52,574 bases of DNA, taken from positions 1-52,574 of the forward strand of contig WLHL01000009.1 of assembly GCA_009702755.1 (NCBI GenBank), given 5' to 3'. This document shows, in pieces, positions 39,975 through 47,957 of this stretch (positions are counted from its first letter, which is position 1; every line of letters starts with the position of its first letter). The notes under the pieces are model-generated. The model did no database searches. It was not told where the DNA came from and worked only from the letters and a program-made list of their open reading frames with translations. The DNA is from Actinomycetota bacterium. Lineage in GTDB: Bacteria; Actinomycetota; Acidimicrobiia; Acidimicrobiales; Ilumatobacteraceae. Position numbers and translations under genes: made by a program.

Positions 39975-40799
39975 ATGGCTACGGAAGCACAGCGCAAAAA
40001 ATTCACAGTGCCTCAACTGGCACTTGTAAAAAATTCATCTCGTCGCCTTGCGATGGTGACGGCCTATGACGCAACTTTTGCATCCATCATCGACGCTGCC
40101 GATGTTGATCTACTTTTAGTCGGCGACTCTGTCGCCACAGTGATGCAGGGTCAAAAGAACACTCTTGGCGTTTCGATGGAACAAATGGAGTATCACGTCC
40201 AGATGGTGTCTTCGGCAAAGCCATTTGCATTGGTTGTTGGGGATCTGCCTTTTGGTTCCTACCAAGCATCCGTTACAGACGCTGTTCAGAACTCCATCCG
40301 TCTCATCAAAGCGGGCGCCGAACTAGTGAAACTAGAAGGCGGCGTTCATGTTGCAGACCAGATTGCTGCAATCACTAATGCAGACATTCCAGTCATGGGA
40401 CATATCGGGTTGACACCTCAGAGCTATCACCGAATGGGTGGCAACAAAATTCAAGGACGTGCTGAAGGCGACATTGCCGGAAGCAAGGACCGTCTCATGA
40501 AAGATGCACTCGCCGTGCAAGATGCAGGTGCTTGTGCAGTTGTCATTGAAGGTGTCCCATCAGATGTAGCAGCGAGCATCACAAAGTCGCTCAGCATTCC
40601 CACGATCGGTATTGGCGCCGGAGTCGGCTGTGATGGGCAGGTTCTCGTTATGCACGACCTGCTCGGACTATCTCCTCGCACTTTCACCTTTGCTAAGCCG
40701 TATGCACAGTTGCGCAATCAAGCCATCGCAGCAGTTGCTCAATATGTGCAAGAGGTGCAGTCGGGGGCTTGGCCCGACAGCGATCACAGTTTCTCTTAA
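39975..40799 (+). CDS. panB: 3-methyl-2-oxobutanoate hydroxymethyltransferase
   Basis: First step of pantothenate synthesis: ketoisovalerate plus methylene-THF gives ketopantoate. 274 residues with VTAYDATFASIIDAADVDLLLVGDS, GVSMEQMEYHV, GDLPFGSY, KLEGG, GHIGLTPQS and the catalytic Glu in VIEGVPSDVA, then IGIGAGVGCDGQVLVMHDLLGL. Unlike most genes here it has a clear Shine-Dalgarno. It is directly followed by panC with no gap. Confidence 0.97.
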   Translation: MATEAQRKKFTVPQLALVKNSSRRLAMVTAYDATFASIIDAADVDLLLVGDSVATVMQGQKNTLGVSMEQMEYHVQMVSSAKPFALVVGDLPFGSYQASVTDAVQNSIRLIKAGAELVKLEGGVHVADQIAAITNADIPVMGHIGLTPQSYHRMGGNKIQGRAEGDIAGSKDRLMKDALAVQDAGACAVVIEGVPSDVAASITKSLSIPTIGIGAGVGCDGQVLVMHDLLGLSPRTFTFAKPYAQLRNQAIAAVAQYVQEVQSGAWPDSDHSFS

Positions 40800-41651
40800 A
40801 TGATTGTCATCACCGCGCCCGAGCAGATGCACGAATGGCTTCATTCGTACAGGGGCGGAAAATCAATCGGCTTCGTCCCCACTATGGGGGCGCTTCACGC
40901 TGGCCACGAGGTTCTCCTGCAACAAGCGCAACATGAGAACGACATCACGGTGTTGTCAATCTTTGTCAACCCCACTCAGTTCAATGTTCAATCGGACTTT
41001 GAGGCGTATCCCCGCACAACTGAACGTGATCTGAGAATTGCTGAGCATCATGACGTTGATGTTGTCTACATGCCAGAGACAGACCGTATGTACCCAGAAG
41101 GTTGGCGAATATTCATTGAGCCAGGGACAGCGGCGGACCCCCTCGAGGGATTAGGGCGTCCGGGACACTTTCGCGGCGTTGCAACAATTGTCACGAAACT
41201 ATTCAACACAGTGCAACCAACCCGGGCCTACTTTGGCAAAAAGGATTATCAGCAATTGGCAGTTATTCGACAGATGGTGTCTGAACTCAACTTCGATATT
41301 TCTGTTGTCGGCGTAGAGACGGTTCGTCATGACGACGGGCTTGCAATGTCGAGCCGAAATATCAGATTGTCCGACGTACAAAGGTCAACAGCTCCAGTTA
41401 TTCACCAAGCCCTTGTATCTGCGAAGAACCTCGTCGATGCGGGGGAAACATCGCCAGACGTCGTCATCAACACGATGACGTCAAGGCTTGCGGCGGCAGA
41501 TGGTTGCAGAATTGAATACATCGAAATTGTTCGACAGACAGACCTTCAGACGATCTCAACAATCAACTGTCCATCAGTTATTTGTATTGCAGTCTGGTTT
41601 GACGAAGTACGTCTCATTGACAACATCGAGATTGAGCCACCTCAACGATGA
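40800..41651 (+). CDS. panC: Pantothenate synthetase
   Basis: Joins pantoate and beta-alanine using ATP. 283 residues. ATP-binding PTMGALHAGH, IFVNPTQFN, EGLGRPGHFRGVATIV, YFGKKDYQQ and MSSRNIRL are all present. The ATG at 40800 abuts the panB stop. No panD (aspartate decarboxylase) is in the window. The 3' end overlaps the convergent proA-like gene by 10 bases. Confidence 0.97.
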   Translation: MIVITAPEQMHEWLHSYRGGKSIGFVPTMGALHAGHEVLLQQAQHENDITVLSIFVNPTQFNVQSDFEAYPRTTERDLRIAEHHDVDVVYMPETDRMYPEGWRIFIEPGTAADPLEGLGRPGHFRGVATIVTKLFNTVQPTRAYFGKKDYQQLAVIRQMVSELNFDISVVGVETVRHDDGLAMSSRNIRLSDVQRSTAPVIHQALVSAKNLVDAGETSPDVVINTMTSRLAAADGCRIEYIEIVRQTDLQTISTINCPSVICIAVWFDEVRLIDNIEIEPPQR

Positions 41652-43129
41652 AGCGATGAGTCTTCTTGTCGCACCTGAAGACGCACAGTGAAAGCTGAAT
41701 CTCCCGACAGAACTCCTCCACGAGCAAAAAGACGCCCCGACTGCCAGTTGCTCAGACCAAGTTCAGGCCTCAGTAAAGCGAATTGCCCATCAACCCAGCG
41801 AGTGAAGCCATCGCCAACAAATGGCGCATTTGCGTTTCTCCATACAAACTCTCGCTCTGCTGTTGCCTCAGAAATCACTGAAACAACAAACTGAGGACTG
41901 TATTCATTGAACAAATCAACTGCCTCTTCAATGTTCTGTACGAGAACAACATAGAACTCAGGGTTCTCTTCCCACTCAAACTCGTGGGACAGCGCATCAA
42001 CAGAAGCAAACGTGATCTGTTGCTCCTGATGAACTCCATCGGCGCGTTTCACATCAATCAATGCAGATTGTGGCAAGTGCCTTTCCGCACCGTTCACGAC
42101 GTGAACTCGACAATGAACGCCACGCGTGGACGCAGCTTGCTCGGCAGCACGGTAAACAACGGGAACCAATTCGTCGGCCCTACTAGCGGGCACACAACAC
42201 ACGTTCAATGTGTTGCAGACCTTTCGATCTAGAGAATGTTCGACAACGGTCTCCAATCGGGATGCATCTGCCTCGTCCCCCACGATCATCCAGGCGCCTC
42301 CAGTGCCATGCAGACTTGCAGGTACTCCCGATTGTTGTGCGATGGAACCAAGCTCACTAACCGCCTGTCCAGAGCCGCGCGCAACGGCTAATGAAAGACG
42401 ATTGTCAGAGAACAACGCCCAACCGGCCGCATGCTCAACCGAGTCCAGAAGAACAACACAATCGGGCGGCAGACCACTTTCAGACAAAGCCGGCTGAATC
42501 ACGGTGTCCATGATTGCTGTGGCGGTTCCTAAGGCGTCGCTGCCGATACGGAACACGACGGTATTGCCACCTTTCATCACTCCCGTTGCATCTGCGAATA
42601 CATTCGGTCGCCCTTCAAAGACAAAACCAATAACTCCAAGAGGAGCCTTCCACTGCTGCACCTCCCAACCTGAATGCGACACGGTGCTTTCGAGTGAAGT
42701 GAACGACATGTCAACTGATTCCCACATTCTGAAGGCAGTAATCATCTCTGTGCGCATCTTCTCTGTCAGCATGAGACGAGTTGTCGAACGCCCGTTCGCA
42801 ATCGCGGCAGCGATATCGGATTCATTAGCGACAGCAATGGAAGAGAAAAGAGAGTCGTTCGCCAACCGTTCAGCAGCCAAAGCAAAGAAACGATTGACTT
42901 GCTCGGTCGTGGTTGCCTGTAACTGGGAGAAAGCCGACAGGGCCGCTCCGACTCTTTCCGAAGCAAGAACGCTGACGTCTTTCGGTATACGGCGGAGAGC
43001 ACCAGATGACGCAATACCCAAAACGACATCACCCTCTTCGAGAGACGCTGCAAAGTCATCGTCAATAGTGACCAAAGTGGTCCCCACCAGAACTCGATCG
43101 CCGGATTGAAGTGCAGGCCTACTCATCAT
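41642..43129 (-). CDS. proA: Divergent glutamate-5-semialdehyde dehydrogenase (ProA)-like protein with N-terminal extension
   Basis: Aldehyde-dehydrogenase-fold protein related to gamma-glutamyl phosphate reductase (proline synthesis). 495 residues against about 415 usually. The ProA part begins near residue 75, with WKAPLGVIGFVFEGRPNVFADATG, ASLHGTGGAW and the catalytic Cys in RKVCNTLNV. Some typical motifs are altered (VARGSG for IPRGG). The extra N-terminal 70 or so residues (GDRVLVGTTLVTIDDDFAASLEEGDVVLGI) are not recognised. Two adjacent ATGs, 43129 and 43126; AGGA and CAGAAT precede the first. Whether it is the cell's real ProA cannot be told here. Confidence 0.8.
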   Translation of the reverse strand: MMSRPALQSGDRVLVGTTLVTIDDDFAASLEEGDVVLGIASSGALRRIPKDVSVLASERVGAALSAFSQLQATTTEQVNRFFALAAERLANDSLFSSIAVANESDIAAAIANGRSTTRLMLTEKMRTEMITAFRMWESVDMSFTSLESTVSHSGWEVQQWKAPLGVIGFVFEGRPNVFADATGVMKGGNTVVFRIGSDALGTATAIMDTVIQPALSESGLPPDCVVLLDSVEHAAGWALFSDNRLSLAVARGSGQAVSELGSIAQQSGVPASLHGTGGAWMIVGDEADASRLETVVEHSLDRKVCNTLNVCCVPASRADELVPVVYRAAEQAASTRGVHCRVHVVNGAERHLPQSALIDVKRADGVHQEQQITFASVDALSHEFEWEENPEFYVVLVQNIEEAVDLFNEYSPQFVVSVISEATAEREFVWRNANAPFVGDGFTRWVDGQFALLRPELGLSNWQSGRLFARGGVLSGDSAFTVRLQVRQEDSSLHR

Positions 43130-43134
43130 TGTCC

Positions 43135-43141
43135 TATTCTG
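43135..43141. promoter_or_regulatory. Shared -10 element for divergent proA-like (-) and MBL-fold (+) genes
   Basis: The plus strand reads TATTCT (43135-43140), 7 bases before the GTG at 43148. The minus strand reads CAGAAT (43141-43136), 6 bases before the ATG at 43129. The two starts are only 18 bases apart, so RNA polymerase can use one direction at a time. Confidence 0.5.
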
Positions 43142-43147
43142 CACTGT

Positions 43148-43873
43148 GTGAGCGAAACACAGAGCAATCCTTTCTACTTTCGACAGTTACTGAGTGGTCA
43201 GGACTACGCATCAGGCGACATGATGGCCACACAGATGGTCAATTTCTCGTATCTCCTGGGCGATCGAGACACTGGAGAGTGCGTCATTGTTGACCCCGCA
43301 TATGCCGTGCAACAGCTGGTCGACATTGCAGAGAACGACGGCATGCGGATTACTGGCGTCATGGCCAGCCACTATCACGCTGATCATGTTGGTGGTTCGA
43401 TGATGGGTCACACGATTGAGGGCATTACCACATTGCTCAAGAACTACGACGTGCCGATTCATGTCAACAAACACGAAGTGCCGTGGGTCTTGAAGACAAC
43501 AGGCGTGTCAGAGGACAGCTTGGTCGCCCATGACTCTGGCGACGTGGTGAAGGTCGGAAATCTCTCCATCGAATGCCTTCACACTCCTGGCCACACTCCT
43601 GGGAGTCAATGCTTTCTCACCAACGGATGTCTTGTTTCTGGAGACACGCTGTTCCTCGACGGATGCGGAAGAACAGATCTTCCTGGTTCAAACGTCGCTG
43701 ATATGTACGACAGCCTGACGAGGTTGGCAAGCCTTCCTGACTCCACCATTGTTCTCCCAGGACACCGATATTCGGATCCCCCCGCTGCACGAATGTCAGA
43801 TGTTCGAGATCTCAACTATGTGTTCAAGCCCAAGACCAAAGAGGCTTGGATGACGATGTTTGGACACGATTAA
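43148..43873 (+). CDS. Metallo-beta-lactamase-fold hydrolase (glyoxalase II / persulfide dioxygenase type)
   Basis: 241 residues. Metal motifs: HYHADH (HxHxDH), HTPGHTPGS, the Asp in LVSGDTLF and the final His in VLPGHRYS. This is a single-domain member of the glyoxalase II/ETHE1-like group; hydrolysis of S-glutathionyl-type or other thioesters, or persulfide oxidation, are the known activities. GTG at 43148 is preferred to an upstream ATG inside the proA-like gene because of the -10 box. Confidence 0.88.
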   Translation: MSETQSNPFYFRQLLSGQDYASGDMMATQMVNFSYLLGDRDTGECVIVDPAYAVQQLVDIAENDGMRITGVMASHYHADHVGGSMMGHTIEGITTLLKNYDVPIHVNKHEVPWVLKTTGVSEDSLVAHDSGDVVKVGNLSIECLHTPGHTPGSQCFLTNGCLVSGDTLFLDGCGRTDLPGSNVADMYDSLTRLASLPDSTIVLPGHRYSDPPAARMSDVRDLNYVFKPKTKEAWMTMFGHD

Positions 43874-43879
43874 CAGAAC

Positions 43880-44611
43880 CTATTGAGTAACAGCGGAAAT
43901 CAAGACGCTCGCACCGGACAGAAGCATCAGACCAACAACAAGTCGAGTGAATGCCTCTTCATTGACTCTCTTTCTCATTGCATATCCGATGCGCAATGTG
44001 AGTGCCAACGCAGGCAATGCAAAAGCGGCTCCGACAAGATTCTCCTGAGTCATCTTTCCGGAACCCAGAAAGAGAATCAGAGCTCCAATGTTTGCAATGG
44101 AGAACACTGTGTTCAGGGTCGCTCGAAAAGTCGCGGCATCCATCGAGCGAGATTTCAGGAGAAACACAAGTGGAGGGCCATTTGTGGACGTTGAAGTATT
44201 GAGAACACCTGAGACAAAACCAAGGACCCAGTCGTAACGCCGCGCGTTTTCAGGAATCTGAAAATTCCGCACAATCAAAACCGTGGCCACAATGACAACA
44301 GCACCGAGCCCAAATCGAAGGTTTCTCTCTGAGACGACATTGAACACGAAGAGGCCAAAGGGCATGCCGGCATAAGACATCAACGAAAGTCTGCGAACCG
44401 TCTTCCACTCCGTGAAACGTCGATCAGCAACTGCCTGGGTTGTCGTCGACACCGAGGCCACCAAGACCGAGACCACAACCGCATCCCGAGGCGAAAGGAA
44501 CAAAACCATCATGGGGACCGAGAGCAGGCTGAAGCCAAATCCGGCGAGGGACTGGGCGAAAGCCGCAATTGCGACACACACGACGATCCACAAGATTTGT
44601 TGAAGTTCCAA
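43880..44611 (-). CDS. TauE/SafE-family membrane permease
   Basis: 243 residues with about seven to eight membrane segments and the family duplication (AGFGFSLLSVPMMVLFLSP in the first half, GFVSGVLNTSTSTNGPPLVFLL in the second). The family moves sulfite, sulfonate or other organic anions. The start is TTG at 44611; no ATG precedes the first span. It is divergent from the M20 hydrolase operon with a 101-base gap, so it may be a transporter for that pathway; this is inferred from position only. Confidence 0.87.
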   Translation of the reverse strand: MELQQILWIVVCVAIAAFAQSLAGFGFSLLSVPMMVLFLSPRDAVVVSVLVASVSTTTQAVADRRFTEWKTVRRLSLMSYAGMPFGLFVFNVVSERNLRFGLGAVVIVATVLIVRNFQIPENARRYDWVLGFVSGVLNTSTSTNGPPLVFLLKSRSMDAATFRATLNTVFSIANIGALILFLGSGKMTQENLVGAAFALPALALTLRIGYAMRKRVNEEAFTRLVVGLMLLSGASVLISAVTQ

Positions 44612-44678
44612 GGGGTGACCAATCGCTGCGAGGACGTGACGAAGTTAGCCCAGAACGCCATAATCCCCGATGATTCAG

Positions 44679-44710
44679 CACTTTGAGCTTTACATTTCGT
44701 ACACTTTGAG
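44679..44710 (+). promoter_or_regulatory. Promoter of the M20/xanthine-dehydrogenase operon with 9-base direct repeat
   Basis: CACTTTGAG occurs at 44679-44687 and 44702-44710, 23 bases apart start to start. TACACT (44700-44705) is the probable -10, 7 bases before the GTG at 44713. One copy covers the -35 region and the other the end of the -10 and the transcription start, as expected for regulator half-sites on one face of the helix. Confidence 0.5.
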
Positions 44711-44712
44711 TC

Positions 44713-45969
44713 GTGGTGGGTCTCACAACATCTCTCGACGTACGGGTCAATGGCAGTCGTCTATTGCAACGACTGTTCGACCTTGCTGAGATCGGCGCTA
44801 TTGATGGCGGCGGTTGCGCCCGCCTAGCCCTCACAGATGCAGACAAACTCGGCCGTGACCTCGTCATTGAATGGATGAAGGATCTCGACCTCGATATAAC
44901 CGTCGACATTGTCGGAAATGTTGTCGGAATCTGGGACGTCGGTACAGGACGTCCGGTGATGACCGGCTCCCACATCGACACAGTGCGCACCGGAGGGAAG
45001 TACGACGGCAACTACGGAGTTCTTGCCGGACTTGAAGTGATTCAGACCTGCCAAGAGATGGGCATTACTCCCCTTCATCCTTTAGCAGTTGCCTTCTTCA
45101 CCAACGAAGAGGGAGCGCGTTTTGCCCCGGACATGTTCGGTTCGCTTGTCTATGTCGGAGGACTCGGTGTTGAAGAAGCTTTAGATACCGTCGGAATCGA
45201 CGGCACTCGAGTGCGAGATGAACTGGAGCGCATCGGATACAACGGTGCAACACCGTGCCCGGGCCTATCCCCCCACGCTTTCGTTGAACTTCATATTGAA
45301 CAAGGACCAGTGCTGGAGCAGACCGGAATCACAATTGGCGCAGTGACTGGCGTTCAAGGAATCAGCTGGCAGGAAGTCACGATTGAAGGTCAAAGTAATC
45401 ACGCCGGCACCACGCCGATGTCGATGCGTCGTGATCCCGCCTATGTTGCTTCAAATATCGCAGTGTTCCTGCGTGACCTCGCAACACGATATGGCGGCCA
45501 CCAAGTGTGCACCGTCGGAAAAATTGATCTTCATCCGAATCTCGTCAATGTCGTGCCTCAACGTGCTGTTCTGACTCTTGATGTTCGCAACACAGATGAA
45601 CAGAAACTGCAAGACGCTGAAAGAGAGATTCAGGCACACTTGGATCATCTAGCAATTGAAGAAGGCGTCACCATAACGACACGCTCCTTGGCACGATTTG
45701 AACCAGTCGTTTTTGATGAACATGTCACGCAACTCATTGAGTCCATTGCTTCGCAACAGGGCAACTCAGTGTCTCGCCTCCCAAGTGGAGCTGGCCACGA
45801 TGCCCAGATGTTGGCGAGAGTGTGTCCAGCGTCCATGATTTTCGTTCCGAGTGTTGACGGGATTAGCCATAATCCCGCTGAGTTCACTTCTGCGGAAGAA
45901 CTTGAAGCGGGTGCCAACGTGCTGCTTCACACGATGATCTCACTTGCCAATACGGAGGACTTCTCATGA
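44713..45969 (+). CDS. M20-family Zn-dependent amidohydrolase (allantoate / N-carbamoyl-amino-acid amidohydrolase type)
   Basis: 418 residues, cytosolic. Metal ligands: H87 in GSHIDTV, D98 in GGKYDGNYG, the Glu pair NEEG (132-133), His in VELHIEQGP and a late His in GISHNPAEF. The sequence is closest in pattern to allantoate amidohydrolase, ureidoglycolate amidohydrolase and L-N-carbamoylase (HyuC), which release ammonia and CO2 from ureido groups; motifs alone do not separate these. First gene of a six-gene operon; a second GTG at 44716 is possible. It overlaps the next gene by 4 bases. Confidence 0.9.
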   Translation: MVGLTTSLDVRVNGSRLLQRLFDLAEIGAIDGGGCARLALTDADKLGRDLVIEWMKDLDLDITVDIVGNVVGIWDVGTGRPVMTGSHIDTVRTGGKYDGNYGVLAGLEVIQTCQEMGITPLHPLAVAFFTNEEGARFAPDMFGSLVYVGGLGVEEALDTVGIDGTRVRDELERIGYNGATPCPGLSPHAFVELHIEQGPVLEQTGITIGAVTGVQGISWQEVTIEGQSNHAGTTPMSMRRDPAYVASNIAVFLRDLATRYGGHQVCTVGKIDLHPNLVNVVPQRAVLTLDVRNTDEQKLQDAEREIQAHLDHLAIEEGVTITTRSLARFEPVVFDEHVTQLIESIASQQGNSVSRLPSGAGHDAQMLARVCPASMIFVPSVDGISHNPAEFTSAEELEAGANVLLHTMISLANTEDFS

Positions 45970-46889
45970 GTCGCATTGTTACTGTCGGCGCTGCGCAGAT
46001 GGGTCCCATCCAAAAGGATCACACGCGTAAAGAAGTTGTTGAGCGACTCATCACACTCCTGCGCCAAGGGCATCAAGCAGGCTGTGATCTCGTGGTCTTT
46101 CCCGAATTGGCTCTCACTACTTTCTTCCCACGCTGGTTCATCGACGACATCACTCAGGCTGATCACTGGTATGAGACTGAAATGCCATCTCCCGTTACAC
46201 AACCTCTCTTTGACGAGGCAAAGAAACTGAAGATTGGTTTCTGTCTCGGCTACGCGGAACTCACCACTGACGGTCATCGATTCAACACTCAAGTTCTTGT
46301 TGAACGAGATGGTTCGATTGTCGCGAAGTATCGCAAAGTTCATATTCCTGGGCACGAACACAATGAACCAGATCGCCCGTTCCAGCATGCGGAGCGCTAT
46401 TACTTCGAGCCGTCGATGGAAGGTTTCGGCGTTTGGAAAGCCTTCGGCGGCCGCCTGGGAATGATGATCTGTAACGATCGGCGTTGGCCTGAGTCCTACC
46501 GCGTCATGGGACTACAGGGAGTTGAAATGATTCTCTGTGGATACAACACCCCGATTCACTATGTTCCAGATCCAAGTCAAGACATTCTTCAGGGCTTTCA
46601 TAACTCCCTTGTGATGCAATCAGGTGCCTATCAGAACGGCAGTTGGGTCATCGGAGTCGCTAAAGGCGGAGTCGAGGAAGGGGTTGACTCACTTGGCCAA
46701 AGCATGATTGTTGCTCCATCTGGACAAATCGTTGCTCAAGCCTTTACGACCGGTGATGAACTTATTTCTGCGCGTTGTGATCTTGATTGGTGTGCGAAAT
46801 ACACCGGAACATTGTTTGACTTCGAGCGGTACCGCAGGCCCGAGGTGTACGGCCGCATTACTTCACAACGTGGAGTCGTGATCGACTGA
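45966..46889 (+). CDS. Nitrilase-superfamily carbamoylase, closely resembling N-carbamoyl-D-amino-acid hydrolase
   Basis: 307 residues. The Glu-Lys-Cys triad is E47 (VVFPELALTTFFPRW), K124 (KYRKVHIPGH) and C169 (MICNDRRWPE). Segments such as FPELALTTFFPRW, YETEMP, RPFQH, CNDRRWPE and GGYNTP-like CGYNTP match those I recall for Agrobacterium D-carbamoylase. That enzyme converts N-carbamoyl-D-amino acids to D-amino acids, ammonia and CO2. No hydantoinase is nearby, so the natural substrate may be another ureide. ATG overlaps the M20 gene by 4 bases. Confidence 0.9.
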   Translation: MSRIVTVGAAQMGPIQKDHTRKEVVERLITLLRQGHQAGCDLVVFPELALTTFFPRWFIDDITQADHWYETEMPSPVTQPLFDEAKKLKIGFCLGYAELTTDGHRFNTQVLVERDGSIVAKYRKVHIPGHEHNEPDRPFQHAERYYFEPSMEGFGVWKAFGGRLGMMICNDRRWPESYRVMGLQGVEMILCGYNTPIHYVPDPSQDILQGFHNSLVMQSGAYQNGSWVIGVAKGGVEEGVDSLGQSMIVAPSGQIVAQAFTTGDELISARCDLDWCAKYTGTLFDFERYRRPEVYGRITSQRGVVID

Positions 46890-46890
46890 T

Positions 46891-47955
46891 ATGACATTCA
46901 CCACGAATGGTCTTGTGTGTGGTCACCACCACCTCTACTCCTCGCTTGCTCGAGGCATGCCTGCCCCACCACAAACACCCAATTCGTTTATCTCCGTCCT
47001 TGAAAATGTGTGGTGGAGACTCGACGCAGCTCTTGACCTCGACATTATTTATTGGTCCGCTGCATTGGGTGCTGCTGAGGCCCTGCTGAATGGCACAACC
47101 GCGATCATTGACCACCATGAGTCTCCGTTTGCCATAGAGGGAAGTCTTGATGCGATCCAATCTGCATGCGACATGGTCGGAGTGAGCAGCAATCTCTGTT
47201 ACGGAGTGACGGACCGTTGGGTCGGACAATCGATGCAATCGCATGTTGCACCGTCATCAAAGATGTCTGATGAAGCAAGGCGAGGTCTCGCAGAGAATGA
47301 TCGATTCTTGAAGGCTGGCGGGAGAGGCATGGTCGGCGTTCACGCATCTTTCACGTGCAGCGATGAAACACTTGAAACTGCAGCCGACCTAGCAAAGCAA
47401 CACAACGTCGGTGTACACATTCATGTCGCTGAAGGGCCTGACGACATTGACGCAGGTATCCGCTTACAGAACCTGGCCGAGGACAACTGGCTCATCGTTC
47501 ATGCAGTTCATCTCGACCAGCAAATTAAAGGGACGCTTGCACATAACCCTCGTTCCAATATGAATAACTCTGTTGGCTATGCGCGCCCATCTCGTTGGGC
47601 CCACGACGTCATTCTTGGTACAGACGGAATTGGCGCAGACATGCTGGAAGAGATGCGTTTGGCATATGTACGCCACCGTGAGGACGACCTCACCGCCTCA
47701 CCTGACTCTGCCTGGTCATGGCTGAAGAACGGCGAAAAGTTCTTCCCTGAAGTCAAACGAGATGTCGTGACATGGTCCTACGACAATGCAGATAGCCCGT
47801 GGCATGTCGCCTTCACGCCAGGAATTCGTTGCCTCTCTGTTGTCCGCGATGGAACAGTCCTTGTTGAAGACGGTGTTCCAACACAGTTTGATCTGAACGA
47901 AATTCGTACGAAGGCAGCGGAAGCTGCACGGACACTCCATGAAAGGCTTGCATAA
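46891..47955 (+). CDS. ssnA: SsnA-like amidohydrolase lacking the usual N-terminal segment
   Basis: 354 residues against about 440 in SsnA/TrzA/AtzA-type aminohydrolases. The protein starts directly at TNGLVCGHHHLYSSLARG, the metal HxH (H12, H14); the roughly 60 residues that normally precede it are absent. An in-frame TGA lies 9 bases before the ATG, so no upstream extension is possible. The rest is intact: NGTTAIIDHH, HIHVAEG, HAVHLD, HNPRSNMNNSVGYA and LGTDGIGADM, as well as the C-terminal strands. SsnA has an aminohydrolase fold of unsettled substrate. Starts 1 base after the previous stop. Confidence 0.88.
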   Translation: MTFTTNGLVCGHHHLYSSLARGMPAPPQTPNSFISVLENVWWRLDAALDLDIIYWSAALGAAEALLNGTTAIIDHHESPFAIEGSLDAIQSACDMVGVSSNLCYGVTDRWVGQSMQSHVAPSSKMSDEARRGLAENDRFLKAGGRGMVGVHASFTCSDETLETAADLAKQHNVGVHIHVAEGPDDIDAGIRLQNLAEDNWLIVHAVHLDQQIKGTLAHNPRSNMNNSVGYARPSRWAHDVILGTDGIGADMLEEMRLAYVRHREDDLTASPDSAWSWLKNGEKFFPEVKRDVVTWSYDNADSPWHVAFTPGIRCLSVVRDGTVLVEDGVPTQFDLNEIRTKAAEAARTLHERLA

Positions 47956-47957
47956 AT

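Noticed and set aside
42504-43109. Open frame of 201 codons antisense to the proA-like gene
   Set aside because: Low-complexity Ser/Arg/Thr-rich translation, no motif, and fully inside a well-supported gene.
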